Assembly (NCBI RefSeq): GCF_014697585.1
Contig: NZ_JACJSB010000034.1
Span: 1-48,171 of the forward strand
Direction of reading: 5' to 3'
Source: Dolichospermum sp. FACHB-1091
Lineage (GTDB): Bacteria > Cyanobacteriota > Cyanobacteriia > Cyanobacteriales > Nostocaceae
DNA: 48,171 nt
Part shown: in pieces, positions 18,267-25,981 of the stretch
Numbering within the stretch: the stretch's first letter is position 1
Layout of the letters: every line of letters begins with the position of its first letter
The notes under the pieces: generated by a model
The model's database searches: none
Told to the model about the DNA's origin: nothing
The model's input: the letters and a program-made list of their open reading frames with translations, nothing else
Translations under genes and position numbers: made by a program

Positions 18267-20483
18267 TTACAGTTTATGTGATCGCCGAAACCAACCCCGT
18301 ACCCAACGCCACAACTGCCGCAACCAACCCCAAAACCCACGCGGAGAAACTACAGGCTTTTGTGGTTGAGAAAGACCCTCAATTGCATTGTTACAATCTT
18401 GCACATCGGTATCAAGTCCCATTGTCTGAAATAGTTCCCGCGCATTGCGATAAGCCCCCAGTGCATCTTGTTCCCTATCCACTTTTTCTAAGGACAGACC
18501 TAAATTAAACCAAGCATTTGCTTCTCCCCGAACATCCCCTATCTCCCTTTTTATATCCAAAGACTGCTCATAAAATATAATTGCCGTTTGGTAGTCTCCC
18601 AGAGATTTGTGAATTTCGCCTAAATTGTTTAAGCAACTACCTTCATCTAATCTAGCACCTGTTTCCCTGGATATTTCCAAAGACTGCTGATAGAAATTAT
18701 CTGCCTGTTCGTATTGTTTCAATAAGTTGTAAGCATTTCCTAAACCAAGGTAGCAACTACCTTCACCTAATCTATCGCCTCCTATTTCCCTTTTTATTTC
18801 CAAAGATTCCTCGAATAACTTAATTGCCTCTTCGTGATAGTTGGGAGAGTTGTGTTCTTCACCTAAAGAGTTGTAAACGTTGCCTAAGACATTTAAGCAA
18901 ATACTTTTATTTAAATAAATATTTTTATTTAGAGTATTAACCGGAATATTCGCTATTTTCAAACACTGCTGGTATAACTCAATTGCTTTTTGGTAATCCA
19001 TCCGTGAGTATTGGTAAAAATTTCCTAAACTGATTAACAGATTAGTTTCTCCTAGAAAATAGCCTATTTTTCGAGCTATTTCTAAACCTTCTTTGCATAA
19101 CTCTAACCCTTGTTTGTATTTACCGAAAACCAAGTAAGCATTGCCTAATTGAATGACAGAATCTAAATAATTACAGTTGTTTATATTCCCAATTTCTTTC
19201 CATTTACTTACCAACTGCCCATATAATTCCACTTGGTTGGCATAATAACCCCGCAAAGTCAAAAAATCATTGCAATGGCGAATTGCCTCAAATGCTGAAT
19301 CATAATCTGCTAATTGGTAAAAATGATAAAAGATTTCTAAATATTCCTGAATATCATCTTTAGTTTGCCAAGGTTGTTGTTTAGCAATTGACTGATAATA
19401 ATTAATAGCTTGTTGATGTGCTTCTGTCTGATCACCGGCTTTATATCGCGCATATACCAAAACCACAGGCTGAAACTCAAACCATCTGCCATCATCAATC
19501 AATTTTTCTGATAAAAAAGAACGCTTGACAAGATTTCTTAATTCTCTCTCAATCTCTGTTTCTGAACTTCCTGGACATACAGCTACCGCAGCTTTACTAT
19601 TTACCGCACCACGATAAACACTAATATTTTGTAATAGAGACTTTTGCAACTCATTCAAACGCCCAAAACTGGCATCTAATACCAACACCATCCCCACATT
19701 TTCCCGACGGTGCTGGCCAACTACTTTTTTATCCGTCAATAATTGCTGCAAATTTCCCAAACCTAAATTTTCCAATCTTTTTAAATGTGGGTCTTGGGGA
19801 TATTCTTCTATTAATAAATCTGCCACAAATCGCAACAGCAAAGGATAACCATCTACTAATTTGACAAATTCCTCTAAATTTCCTTGAATACCTAAAGCTG
19901 TTAATAGTGCTACCCCATCTGCAATTTTTAAACCTGATAAGGGTAGCCATTGAAATCTTTTCGGTAATTCTGGTCTTTCTCTAGTGGTGACAATTACTTT
20001 ACTTTTAACCCCACACTCTACCCAAGTTGTAAAAAAGTCCTCATAAAATTGACTTCCCCAAGTTCCATCAGTTTGTAAGAGACTTTCTAAGTTATCAATG
20101 ATCAATAAAAATTCATCGGATTGTAAACATTTCACCAAAGTTTGTACTAATTGTGTTTCTTGTTCTGGGACTTTATAACCAAAATCTTGTAAAACTTGAG
20201 TAGCCACATCAGTAAAAATAGCCCCATAACTCACATCAGCCCAAAAACGTTTTGTAAAACCCTTTATTTCTTCATCTTGATAAATCTTAGTGGCTAACAT
20301 TGATTTACCAGTACCACCAATACCTTCAATGCCAATGAGAGAAATATTTTGATTATTTAACCATTGTTTTAAATTGGCAATTTCTGCTGTTCTTCCTTGC
20401 CAATTAGCCAAATTTCTGCTAGGGTTTCCCGCTTTGAGAATCCCCGGTGATTCTGGTTTGGTGCTGCTTTCTATTAACGCCAA
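18267..20483 (-). CDS. STAND (NB-ARC-like) NTPase with TPR repeats
   Basis: The 738-residue frame encodes a signal-transducing ATPase. The P-loop GIEGIGGTGKS is at 51-61, Walker B LLIIDNLE at 126-133, the KVIVTTRERPEL sensor at 162-173, and a GLPL-like GYPLLL at 212-217. A winged-helix-like region comes next. From about 430 to 690 there are tetratricopeptide repeats (for example SCYLGLGNAYNLLKQYEQAD and CLNNLGEIHKSLGDYQTAII). The last 23 residues are Trp/Arg-rich (GFWGWLRQLWRWVRGWFRRS). Such proteins sense ligands through the TPRs and oligomerise; many act in antiphage or cell-death responses. There is no ATG at the 5' end: the only usual start is a TTG at 20483, buried in a hairpin. The frame is open up to 20534 and overlaps the upstream gene in the -1 frame. 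Confidence 0.85.
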   Translation of the reverse strand: MALIESSTKPESPGILKAGNPSRNLANWQGRTAEIANLKQWLNNQNISLIGIEGIGGTGKSMLATKIYQDEEIKGFTKRFWADVSYGAIFTDVATQVLQDFGYKVPEQETQLVQTLVKCLQSDEFLLIIDNLESLLQTDGTWGSQFYEDFFTTWVECGVKSKVIVTTRERPELPKRFQWLPLSGLKIADGVALLTALGIQGNLEEFVKLVDGYPLLLRFVADLLIEEYPQDPHLKRLENLGLGNLQQLLTDKKVVGQHRRENVGMVLVLDASFGRLNELQKSLLQNISVYRGAVNSKAAVAVCPGSSETEIERELRNLVKRSFLSEKLIDDGRWFEFQPVVLVYARYKAGDQTEAHQQAINYYQSIAKQQPWQTKDDIQEYLEIFYHFYQLADYDSAFEAIRHCNDFLTLRGYYANQVELYGQLVSKWKEIGNINNCNYLDSVIQLGNAYLVFGKYKQGLELCKEGLEIARKIGYFLGETNLLISLGNFYQYSRMDYQKAIELYQQCLKIANIPVNTLNKNIYLNKSICLNVLGNVYNSLGEEHNSPNYHEEAIKLFEESLEIKREIGGDRLGEGSCYLGLGNAYNLLKQYEQADNFYQQSLEISRETGARLDEGSCLNNLGEIHKSLGDYQTAIIFYEQSLDIKREIGDVRGEANAWFNLGLSLEKVDREQDALGAYRNARELFQTMGLDTDVQDCNNAIEGLSQPQKPVVSPRGFWGWLRQLWRWVRGWFRRSHKL

Positions 20484-20534
20484 TATTTCTTGCTGTGCAG
20501 CACCAAAAACAGCAATATTGGCAGTTACTTTGGG
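20479..20534 (-). promoter_or_regulatory. Candidate -1 frameshift or coupling element between helical protein and STAND NTPase
   Basis: On the minus strand the zero frame reads AGC CCA AAG TAA. C-CCA-AAG (20534-20528) is an X-XXY-YYZ slippery heptamer abutting the stop. After five bases comes a perfect 9-bp stem GCCAATATT / AATATTGGC (20522-20514 with 20487-20479), with an inner GCTG/CAGC stem. Slipping back one base would read on as VTANIAVFGAAQQEILALIE into the NTPase. Alternatively, ribosomes stopping at the TAA could open the hairpin and free the TTG at 20483. The sequence pattern is directly visible; its function is inferred. Confidence 0.5.
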
Positions 20535-20953
20535 CTATTAATTCTCCTCATATCATAAGTTGGGTTATTAACATCCCGTCCTGTATTAAATTGTGTACTC
20601 TCATCATAAGCTTGAGCATTAACACTAGAAGAACTATCATCAGATTTTTGTGTTTGTAAAATCTTAGTTATTTCTTTAGCTAATTCTGTATCTGCTTCTA
20701 AAATCTCCCTTATTTGTACCCGGAAAGCTGCTTGTAAATCATCATCATCTGGGTTTTGTTGAGCCTTCGTAGCAGCTTTTTTAGCTTCTTCCTTAGCTTC
20801 TACCTTCGGCCATAACTTATCCCAAATCATTTTAGCCCGATTCCAAACATCCTCACCAACTTTCTGGGAAGCACCTTCTGCGGCTTTATTACCCATAGTC
20901 AGTAGAAAAGGCAGACAGGGGGTGATTAACTTAACAATTGCAACGATATCCAT
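20525..20953 (-). CDS. Small helical protein, likely N-terminal module of the STAND NTPase
   Basis: The 142-residue product begins MDIVAIVKLITPCLPFLLTMGNKAAEGASQKVGED, a hydrophobic helix followed by a charged helical region (WDKLWPKVEAKEEAKKAATK, DDDDLQAAFRVQIREILEAD). It ends in a polar Asn/Gly/Ser stretch (SSSVNAQAYDESTQFNTGRD). This kind of N-terminal module occurs in cyanobacteria fused directly to TPR, NTPase or other sensor domains. Here it ends in TAA 42 bases before the TTG of the NTPase, with a slippery site and hairpin between. Its job may be membrane association or assembly through the polar tail; neither is proven. No Shine-Dalgarno is evident. Confidence 0.65.
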   Translation of the reverse strand: MDIVAIVKLITPCLPFLLTMGNKAAEGASQKVGEDVWNRAKMIWDKLWPKVEAKEEAKKAATKAQQNPDDDDLQAAFRVQIREILEADTELAKEITKILQTQKSDDSSSSVNAQAYDESTQFNTGRDVNNPTYDMRRINSPK

Positions 20954-21195
20954 GAATTTATGCGGTTTAACTACTGTTAGTTATACAGAGTCATGGTAGC
21001 ACATTCCTAACGGACTCAGGGATAAAACTAAAAAATATTACAGATATAAATACAGATTCAATATGAATATTTTCTAATTATTCACTCGTTAGCAAGAAAT
21101 TAATATTGGAGTAATAAACAGACATCAGATAAATAAAAAATGCTACAATATATAACATCTATGAATATCATTTACATTTCTCTGGAGGAAATATT

Positions 21196-21492
21196 ATGTT
21201 ATCAACAGAACTTCAACAAGAATCAATGAAAACAAGAATTGAGAAAATTGTGGCTATTTTAATGGAAGAACGTCCTTTATTTAAGGAAGAACTTAACGCA
21301 GAGGAAATGATTCAGCATTTATGTAATTTATTTCAGCAAAACTTACCTATTGATGAGTTTAATAGCATGGAAGATCAGGAATTAAAAAAGCATTGTAGCG
21401 GAATTATGGTGTTAGAAGCGGTAGCGGGAACTTTAAATGAATTAACTCCCGAACAAATAGCAATTTTTGATGAAATGATTAAACGGAAATAA
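21196..21492 (+). CDS. Antitoxin-like protein of a VapBC-type pair
   Basis: The 98-residue acidic helical protein (MLSTELQQESMKTRIEKIVA, then LFKEELNAEEMIQHLCNLFQ) lies five bases upstream of a PIN toxin gene, the usual antitoxin position. GGAGG lies eight bases before the ATG. No ribbon-helix-helix or AbrB motif is obvious, so DNA binding is uncertain. It is predicted to neutralise the adjacent toxin, with the pair autoregulated. The assignment rests mainly on size, spacing and partner. Confidence 0.7.
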   Translation: MLSTELQQESMKTRIEKIVAILMEERPLFKEELNAEEMIQHLCNLFQQNLPIDEFNSMEDQELKKHCSGIMVLEAVAGTLNELTPEQIAIFDEMIKRK

Positions 21493-21497
21493 AGAAC

Positions 21498-21902
21498 ATG
21501 GCGTATTTATTAGATACAAACATTGTTTCCTTAGCACTGCGGAATAACTTTAAAGTAACAGCAGAAATAGCGCAATTAAAATCTCAAAGACAAATATTGA
21601 GTATCAGTTGCGTTACTTACTTTGAAGTTAAAAGAGGATTATTTGCGGTAAAAGCAACTAAACAATTGGAAAGATTTGATAATTTCTGTAAGGATTATCA
21701 AATCATTTTTTTGGACGATTTAGCAATTTTAGAAAAAGCCGCAGAAATTCATGCAAATCTCAGATTAAGAGGATTACCAATCCAAACAGAAGATATTTTA
21801 ATTGCTGCGACTGCTATCGTTAAAGGGTTTATTCTAGTTTCTCATGATAGTGATTTATTGAGAGTTGAGGAATTAACTTTAGAGAATTGGTTAGAAGAAT
21901 AG
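21498..21902 (+). CDS. PIN-domain toxin, VapC family
   Basis: The 134-residue protein has the complete PIN active-site set: LLDTNIVSLAL (Asp6), CVTYFEVKRGL (Glu), IQTEDILIAATAI (ED) and LVSHDSDLLRVE (Asp pair). VapC toxins are Mg-dependent ribonucleases that cleave tRNA or rRNA when released from their antitoxin. The length is typical and the frame intact, unlike the broken PIN gene at 15718-16235. It follows the antitoxin gene by five bases. A hairpin at 21940-21966 follows the stop. Confidence 0.88.
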   Translation: MAYLLDTNIVSLALRNNFKVTAEIAQLKSQRQILSISCVTYFEVKRGLFAVKATKQLERFDNFCKDYQIIFLDDLAILEKAAEIHANLRLRGLPIQTEDILIAATAIVKGFILVSHDSDLLRVEELTLENWLEE

Positions 21903-21939
21903 GTTTTATGTACATTTTATTATGAGAAATAGAAATAGA

Positions 21940-21966
21940 TCCCCGATTTCTCTAGGAAGTCGGGGA
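21940..21966. repeat. Palindrome between convergent genes
   Basis: TCCCCGATTTC pairs with GAAGTCGGGGA (11 bp including one G-T) around the loop TCTAG. This is a common cyanobacterial intergenic repeat (CCCCGACTT...). It lies between the convergent vapC-like and GTPase genes and could end both transcripts, although the T-run is weak. Confidence 0.55.
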
Positions 21967-21992
21967 CATGGGTATTCAGTATTTTAAATTAA

Positions 21993-23426
21993 TCAACTTA
22001 ACCCACAGTTTGGTTTTGCTTCCGGTAATAACCGCTTGACACCTTGCTTGACAAAAGCTTCCAAAACAGCCATTTTCTGATTTTGCTGGAATACAGTTTG
22101 TAAAACTTGGCGTAATTTCTCCAGATTTAAGGCATCTCCCGATTCTAAAGCAATTTCTTGCTCTTGGAAATATTCTATTAAGCTTAATCCTGCTACTCTG
22201 GTTAGGTAAGCAGCGCTGACTCCCTCTACCATTCCCCCAGCGACAAAGGTAGCAACATTAGTTTTGAGAATACCTGTTACAGCTTTAGTTGAAAGTTCCA
22301 CCAAACCTAATTTCAACATTAAACTTCCCATAGTTCTGGCTACTTGTTGCCCTTGCTCTAAGGAAATTTTCTGCTGATAAATATTACCCAAGTCTATCAC
22401 CATTTGCGCCGTAATAGCCGCAGTTGCGAGAATATCCAACGCAGGTACAGGGTTAGCAAAAGCTGCCGCCGCTGCAATCCACTGATATTTTTCTATAATA
22501 GGCATAGAATAATCGCGCCTCATAGAATTTAAACAACTTTTAGCTTCAGCTTTCAGCAATAATACCTTACGATTTGTAGTATTATAAACTAGCTGTTCTC
22601 CTTGTTGTCCGATAATCTCCCTTAATTGTTGTGTTAGCTGCTGGATATCTGGTGTTTGTTGTTCCATCCATTCCTGAAAAGAACCATCTTCTTGATGTTT
22701 TCGCACTTTCACATCTACAGGAGAGGCCGCAGTCCCAACTACATTTGAGCATACCCGCTGTTTTAATGATTGTAGAACCGTAGCGCGTTCTGAAGGTTGA
22801 TACTGATCCTGTTTGTTGAAAACCAGCAATGTCGGCTGTTTTGCGGTTTTTAACTGTTCCCAAAACTGAAATTCTGAATCTGTCAAATCACCGTTGGTGA
22901 GAAATAAGACAAAATCAGATTTCTGGATTTCCGATAAAGTAACGACACCAGAATTTTCACTAAGTGCCGAAAATAAAGCCGCTGTCTCCGTAAAGTGTAA
23001 GGACATTCCTGGTAAAATTGAGGCATTTTCCAGAGCTTTAATAACCGTACTTTTACCCACGGATTTTCCACCAATAACCGCAACCGTAATTTCCTTTCTT
23101 TCTAATTCTAAAGGAAATTTAGCGATATTTTCCCAGAGAATTGCTAGGTCAGGATGACTGGGTGCTTCTTGGGCAATTTGATTAATTATTACCTCTGTTT
23201 GAGCGATCGCCTTGACTACAGATCCTGGGTCTACAAGTATATCATTTAGTTGTTCACCTAATGGGGGCTGATTTTTCCGCAATAACCATAAACCCCCCCC
23301 AACAGCCAAAGCGGTCAAAATTCCGAACTCTCCCACTTGAACTATTGAATCATGCCAACTGTCTAACATCCACAGGGAGAACGATAGTCCTAGTCCTCCC
23401 ACTAATATTGGTCGCTGTAACTTCAC
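21993..23426 (-). CDS. Membrane-associated P-loop GTPase with DUF697
   Basis: The 477-residue protein has two N-terminal hydrophobic segments (about 6-20 and 33-49), then an Era/TrmE-like GTPase domain: G1 GGKSVGKST (119-127) and G4 NKQD, with no clear canonical G3. After it comes the DUF697-type domain with Ala/Gly-rich helices (WIAAAAAFANPVPALDILAT, VATFVAGGMVEGVSAAYLTR), which probably inserts into membrane. The start is GTG with GGAGA about ten bases upstream. Cyanobacterial members are widespread and uncharacterised; roles in membrane or stress biology are guesses. It is convergent with the VapC gene. Confidence 0.82.
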   Translation of the reverse strand: MKLQRPILVGGLGLSFSLWMLDSWHDSIVQVGEFGILTALAVGGGLWLLRKNQPPLGEQLNDILVDPGSVVKAIAQTEVIINQIAQEAPSHPDLAILWENIAKFPLELERKEITVAVIGGKSVGKSTVIKALENASILPGMSLHFTETAALFSALSENSGVVTLSEIQKSDFVLFLTNGDLTDSEFQFWEQLKTAKQPTLLVFNKQDQYQPSERATVLQSLKQRVCSNVVGTAASPVDVKVRKHQEDGSFQEWMEQQTPDIQQLTQQLREIIGQQGEQLVYNTTNRKVLLLKAEAKSCLNSMRRDYSMPIIEKYQWIAAAAAFANPVPALDILATAAITAQMVIDLGNIYQQKISLEQGQQVARTMGSLMLKLGLVELSTKAVTGILKTNVATFVAGGMVEGVSAAYLTRVAGLSLIEYFQEQEIALESGDALNLEKLRQVLQTVFQQNQKMAVLEAFVKQGVKRLLPEAKPNCGLS

Positions 23427-23535
23427 AATTTGTGATTCTCCATGCCAGGAAAAGGCTTTTACTTCATTCTAAAACTTTTGTTATCAAAACTAGCTCCTTG
23501 AATAACAGTTTAACCGCTTTGACCAAAGTATCAAC

Positions 23536-23991
23536 GGCGAATTAACTTAATTGAAACTAATTAAATTAATCCTTTGGTTTAAATCTTAAAATATACGTAG
23601 GGTGGGTTAGCGACAGCGTAACCCACCATCTGATTAATTAGTAATGTAAAATAAATTACATATTTTATGGGATTTAGGCTTACAAGAGCTAATACATATA
23701 TCTAAATTATTAAATAATTTAGGGATCTATTTATATTTAATTTAATAAGAAAAAGTGACAAAATTCCTACAGTAGTGCAACAATTATGTCCCTTTTTTTG
23801 GCTATTTTTAATCCGTGATTGTCTGTTTTTTAGTGATATTTTCAACCTAAAATGGCAAATTTACGGATAATTGTGCGTAAAATGCTGTTATCATCAAGCT
23901 ATTGAAGGTGAGAAAACTGAAACAATTATGTCACTTTTATTTTGTCTAAATCTCTAGACAGAGGTTTTTATTTTGAATAAGATGTAGTGGG
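23536..23991. repeat. Duplicated ~455-bp block, copy A (upstream of peptide gene 24053)
   Basis: From GGCGAATTAACTTAATTG to TTTTGAATAAGATGTAGT this matches 29186-29643 along its length, offset 5650 bases. The block starts with what looks like the decayed 3' end of a DUF4351-type gene, then a GTAGGGTGGGTTA...TAACCCACC palindrome (23597-23627), then about 350 bp of AT-rich DNA. That stretch contains GTGACA, two AACAATTATGTC(C/A)CTTTT motifs and TTACGGATA. It ends 61 bases before the ATG of a double-glycine peptide gene, so it probably carries that gene's promoter and operators. Confidence 0.85.
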
Positions 23992-24052
23992 GCAACAAAG
24001 AATAACAACCTTAACAAATTAATTCACCTACAGACATCTGAGGCAAATTAAC

Positions 24053-24298
24053 ATGAATAATCATCGTCTTGAAATCAACGACCTAATTGATAGTGCTGTT
24101 AATAATGCAGTAGCGCGTCGTAATGAGGCTCTAGCATCTGTATCTGATGAAGAAGCTAAAAACGTTTCTGGTGGTAAAGCAGCTATTACCACAAGCGGTA
24201 GGATACCCCCCATAATAATATGTGGAATAATCAGGCCTCCTAGCACAATAGGGCTAATCGCAGTCACAACTACACTCCCAACTCCCACTCCCAGATAA
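24053..24298 (+). CDS. RiPP precursor-like peptide with double-glycine leader (81 aa)
   Basis: The peptide has a charged helical leader (MNNHRLEINDLIDSAVNNAV) ending in SDEEAKNVSGG (Gly-Gly at 40-41). Its 40-residue core is rich in Ile, Pro and Thr with a loosely repeated module (PPIIICGII, PPSTIGLIA) and a Thr/Pro tail. The GG ending is the cleavage signal for C39-type peptidase exporters. The leader is not the Nif11 type of the genes downstream. GAGG precedes the ATG. It follows duplicated block A and is followed 37 bases later by a Cys-rich protein gene. The modification, if any, is unknown; one Cys and several Thr could be modified. Confidence 0.72.
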   Translation: MNNHRLEINDLIDSAVNNAVARRNEALASVSDEEAKNVSGGKAAITTSGRIPPIIICGIIRPPSTIGLIAVTTTLPTPTPR

Positions 24299-24335
24299 TG
24301 TGGCATAAAAATCCTCTTATTTGGAGGCTAAATGG

Positions 24336-24770
24336 ATGAAGGAAATTGCTGAAAAAACTACACTCTGCCCTAGTGCTAGACCAGAACCAGGGGAAAGTTT
24401 TGTTTTCGGTATCATTGGTGGAACAGTAGCAGAACCTCGTGTAGCTTATCTGAAACAGCCTCAACCTATCACAGATGAACTAATAGCTAAAGTTAGTCCT
24501 GTGACACCAGCGGAAGTGTTTCGTACAGCTTCAACTTGTGCCACAAATGGTTGTCAACATTTTGATGGGAAAAATTGTGGTTTAGCTACACGAATTGTCG
24601 AAAATTTACCGACAGTAGGAGAGGAATTACCTCCCTGTTCTATACGTCGTGATTGTCGTTGGTGGCAACAGGAAGGTAAGGCGGCTTGTATGCGTTGTCC
24701 GCAAGTAATTACGGATAATTACAATGCTTCTGAATTGTCAATTCAAGTAGCCACACCAACGGCTCGTTAA
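24336..24770 (+). CDS. Cys-rich protein of unknown function next to peptide precursor
   Basis: The 144-residue protein has eight Cys: 11, then C68-x4-C73-x7-C81 and C101-x5-C107-x10-C118-x2-C121. The spacing suggests an Fe-S cluster or zinc site. An N-terminal segment reads FVFGIIGGTVAEPRVAYL, a hydrophobic/Gly patch followed by a Pro-rich run. Despite the Cys pattern it lacks a CxxxCxxC radical SAM motif. I start it at the ATG at 24336, eight bases after GGAGG. It is probably co-transcribed with the peptide gene just upstream and may help mature it; I do not recognise a named family. Confidence 0.6.
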   Translation: MKEIAEKTTLCPSARPEPGESFVFGIIGGTVAEPRVAYLKQPQPITDELIAKVSPVTPAEVFRTASTCATNGCQHFDGKNCGLATRIVENLPTVGEELPPCSIRRDCRWWQQEGKAACMRCPQVITDNYNASELSIQVATPTAR

Positions 24771-24930
24771 CTTAATATTTTGCACCATAATCTGATGGGA
24801 AAAATAAGATCCTAAAAAGCTGATTATTAGCTAGTATGGGGATTTTCTGCCTACCCTTTTTGAGAAGGTGCAAGATATGAATTTAATATCTGAATTAGGG
24901 AATTTTACCAATATCTGAAAGGAGAAAAAT

Positions 24931-25257
24931 ATGTCTTTAGAAAATGTCAAATCTTTCTATGAATATCTGGAAGATAATGAAGCTTTCCGCGATCAAATCA
25001 AAGCTGCTGAGAATAAAGAAGAGTGTAGCCAAATAGTTAAAGAAGCCGGCTTTGATTTTACTTTAGAAGAATATGAAGAATATACTTATCAACTTTTAGA
25101 ATCAGCTAATTCTGAAGATGAAATTCAAGATTTAGGTGAAAAGGAATTAGCAGCCGTTTTTGGTGGAATAATTGGAAAACCCAAAACACCCATATATTTA
25201 CAATGTTACGGATTGCCACCACGAGATACATTATCAGGAGGAATATTTCTTGCCTAG
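24931..25257 (+). CDS. Nif11-leader RiPP precursor 1 (one CYG motif)
   Basis: The 108-residue precursor has a Nif11-like leader (MSLENVKSFYEYLEDNEAFR, then AGFDFTLEEYEEYTYQLL) ending in KELAAVFGG (GG at 78-79). The short core contains IYLQCYGLPPR with Cys-Tyr-Gly at 92-94. Nif11-type leaders recruit tailoring enzymes and are cut after GG. An X-Tyr-Gly triad is the splice motif of PlpA-type spliceotides, where the Tyr is lost as tyramine. AAAGGAG lies seven bases before the ATG. This core differs most from the other two and has no KWPP...MYG block, so it may be modified differently or not at all. Confidence 0.85.
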   Translation: MSLENVKSFYEYLEDNEAFRDQIKAAENKEECSQIVKEAGFDFTLEEYEEYTYQLLESANSEDEIQDLGEKELAAVFGGIIGKPKTPIYLQCYGLPPRDTLSGGIFLA

Positions 25258-25436
25258 AACTCTATTTCCGAACTGAAAAATTAATTTTTTGGGGGATACA
25301 AACAAATCAAATTGATTATCAAATAGGCTAAAAAGCCTGGAGGTTAAGTTTTAGCAATTGACAGAAAAACTTAACCATCTTTCAGCTAAATAATTAAAGC
25401 CAAAGATATTTTCTAACTATCTGAAAGGAGAAAAAT
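25258..25436 (+). repeat. Repeated leader-spacer unit between precursors 1 and 2
   Basis: This spacer is nearly identical to 25797-25981. Each holds two hairpins, AGGCT-AAAA-AGCCT (25326-25339) and GTTAAGTTTT / AAAACTTAAC (25343-25375), then TATCTGAAAGGAGAAAAATATG with the ribosome-binding site. The hairpins lack long T-runs; they may control mRNA processing, stability or read-through between tandem precursors. Its presence shows the precursors arose by tandem duplication. Confidence 0.75.
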
Positions 25437-25796
25437 ATGTCTTTAGAAAACGTCAAATCTTTCTACAAACACCTGGCAGATAATGAAGCTTTCCGCGATC
25501 AAATCAAAGCTGCTGAGAATAAAGAAGAGTGTAGCCGAATAGTTAAATCAGCCGGCTTTGATTTTACCTTAGAAGAATACGAAGAATACACTTATCAACT
25601 TTTAGAATCAGCTAACTCTGAAGATGAAATTCAAGATTTAAGTGAAAAAGAATTAGCAGCCGTTTTTGGTGGAATAACTGGAATAACCAGACCCGTACAA
25701 CCAAAGTATGGAGGCGTGAGGCCACCACAAAAATGGCCACCTATACAGATGCAGGCGATGTATGGAGTTGTTATTGGTAGACTTCCAAATTGGTGA
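25437..25796 (+). CDS. Nif11-leader RiPP precursor 2 (KYG and MYG motifs)
   Basis: The 119-residue precursor has a leader nearly identical to precursors 1 and 3; among the three, only seven of 79 leader positions vary. GG is at 78-79. The core holds two X-Tyr-Gly sites: QPKYGGV (90-92) and QAMYGVV (108-110), the latter after KWPPIQ. MYG is the type of site cut by the Pleurocapsa PlpX enzyme, giving an alpha-keto-beta-amino acid derived from Met. The Shine-Dalgarno AAAGGAG is repeated from copy 1. The hypervariable core on a fixed leader is typical of precursor families sharing one enzyme. Confidence 0.9.
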   Translation: MSLENVKSFYKHLADNEAFRDQIKAAENKEECSRIVKSAGFDFTLEEYEEYTYQLLESANSEDEIQDLSEKELAAVFGGITGITRPVQPKYGGVRPPQKWPPIQMQAMYGVVIGRLPNW

Positions 25797-25981
25797 GGGT
25801 AAATGTCCATTTTTGAACTGAAAAATTAAGTTTTTTGGGGATACCAACAAATCAAATTGATCATCAAATAGGCTAAAAAGCCTGGAGGTTAAGTTTTAGC
25901 AATTGACAGAAAAACTTAACCATCTTTCAGCTAAATAATTAAAGCCAAAGATATTTTCTAACTATCTGAAAGGAGAAAAAT
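25797..25981 (+). repeat. Repeated leader-spacer unit between precursors 2 and 3
   Basis: This is the second copy of the spacer described at 25258, with hairpins at 25870-25883 and 25888-25920. The first ~45 bases (AAATGTCCATTTTTGAACTG, GAAAAATTAAG) recur again after precursor 3 at 26345-26382, marking the third repeat boundary. Confidence 0.75.

Noticed and set aside
20479-20953. Simple sequencing frameshift in the STAND gene
   Set aside because: It cannot be excluded, but a slippery heptamer, stop and 9-bp stem at exactly the junction make an error less likely; kept as a finding with a test.
23740-23970. GTGACA/TGTCAC motifs as Tn7-like or CRISPR-associated transposon ends
   Set aside because: The motifs are reminiscent, but there is no TGT terminus, no series of spaced binding sites and no tns genes; regulatory dyads are as likely.
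24061-24306. 81-codon minus-strand frame opposite the peptide gene
   Set aside because: The plus-strand frame has a Shine-Dalgarno, a GG leader and a partner gene; the reverse frame is its mirror.
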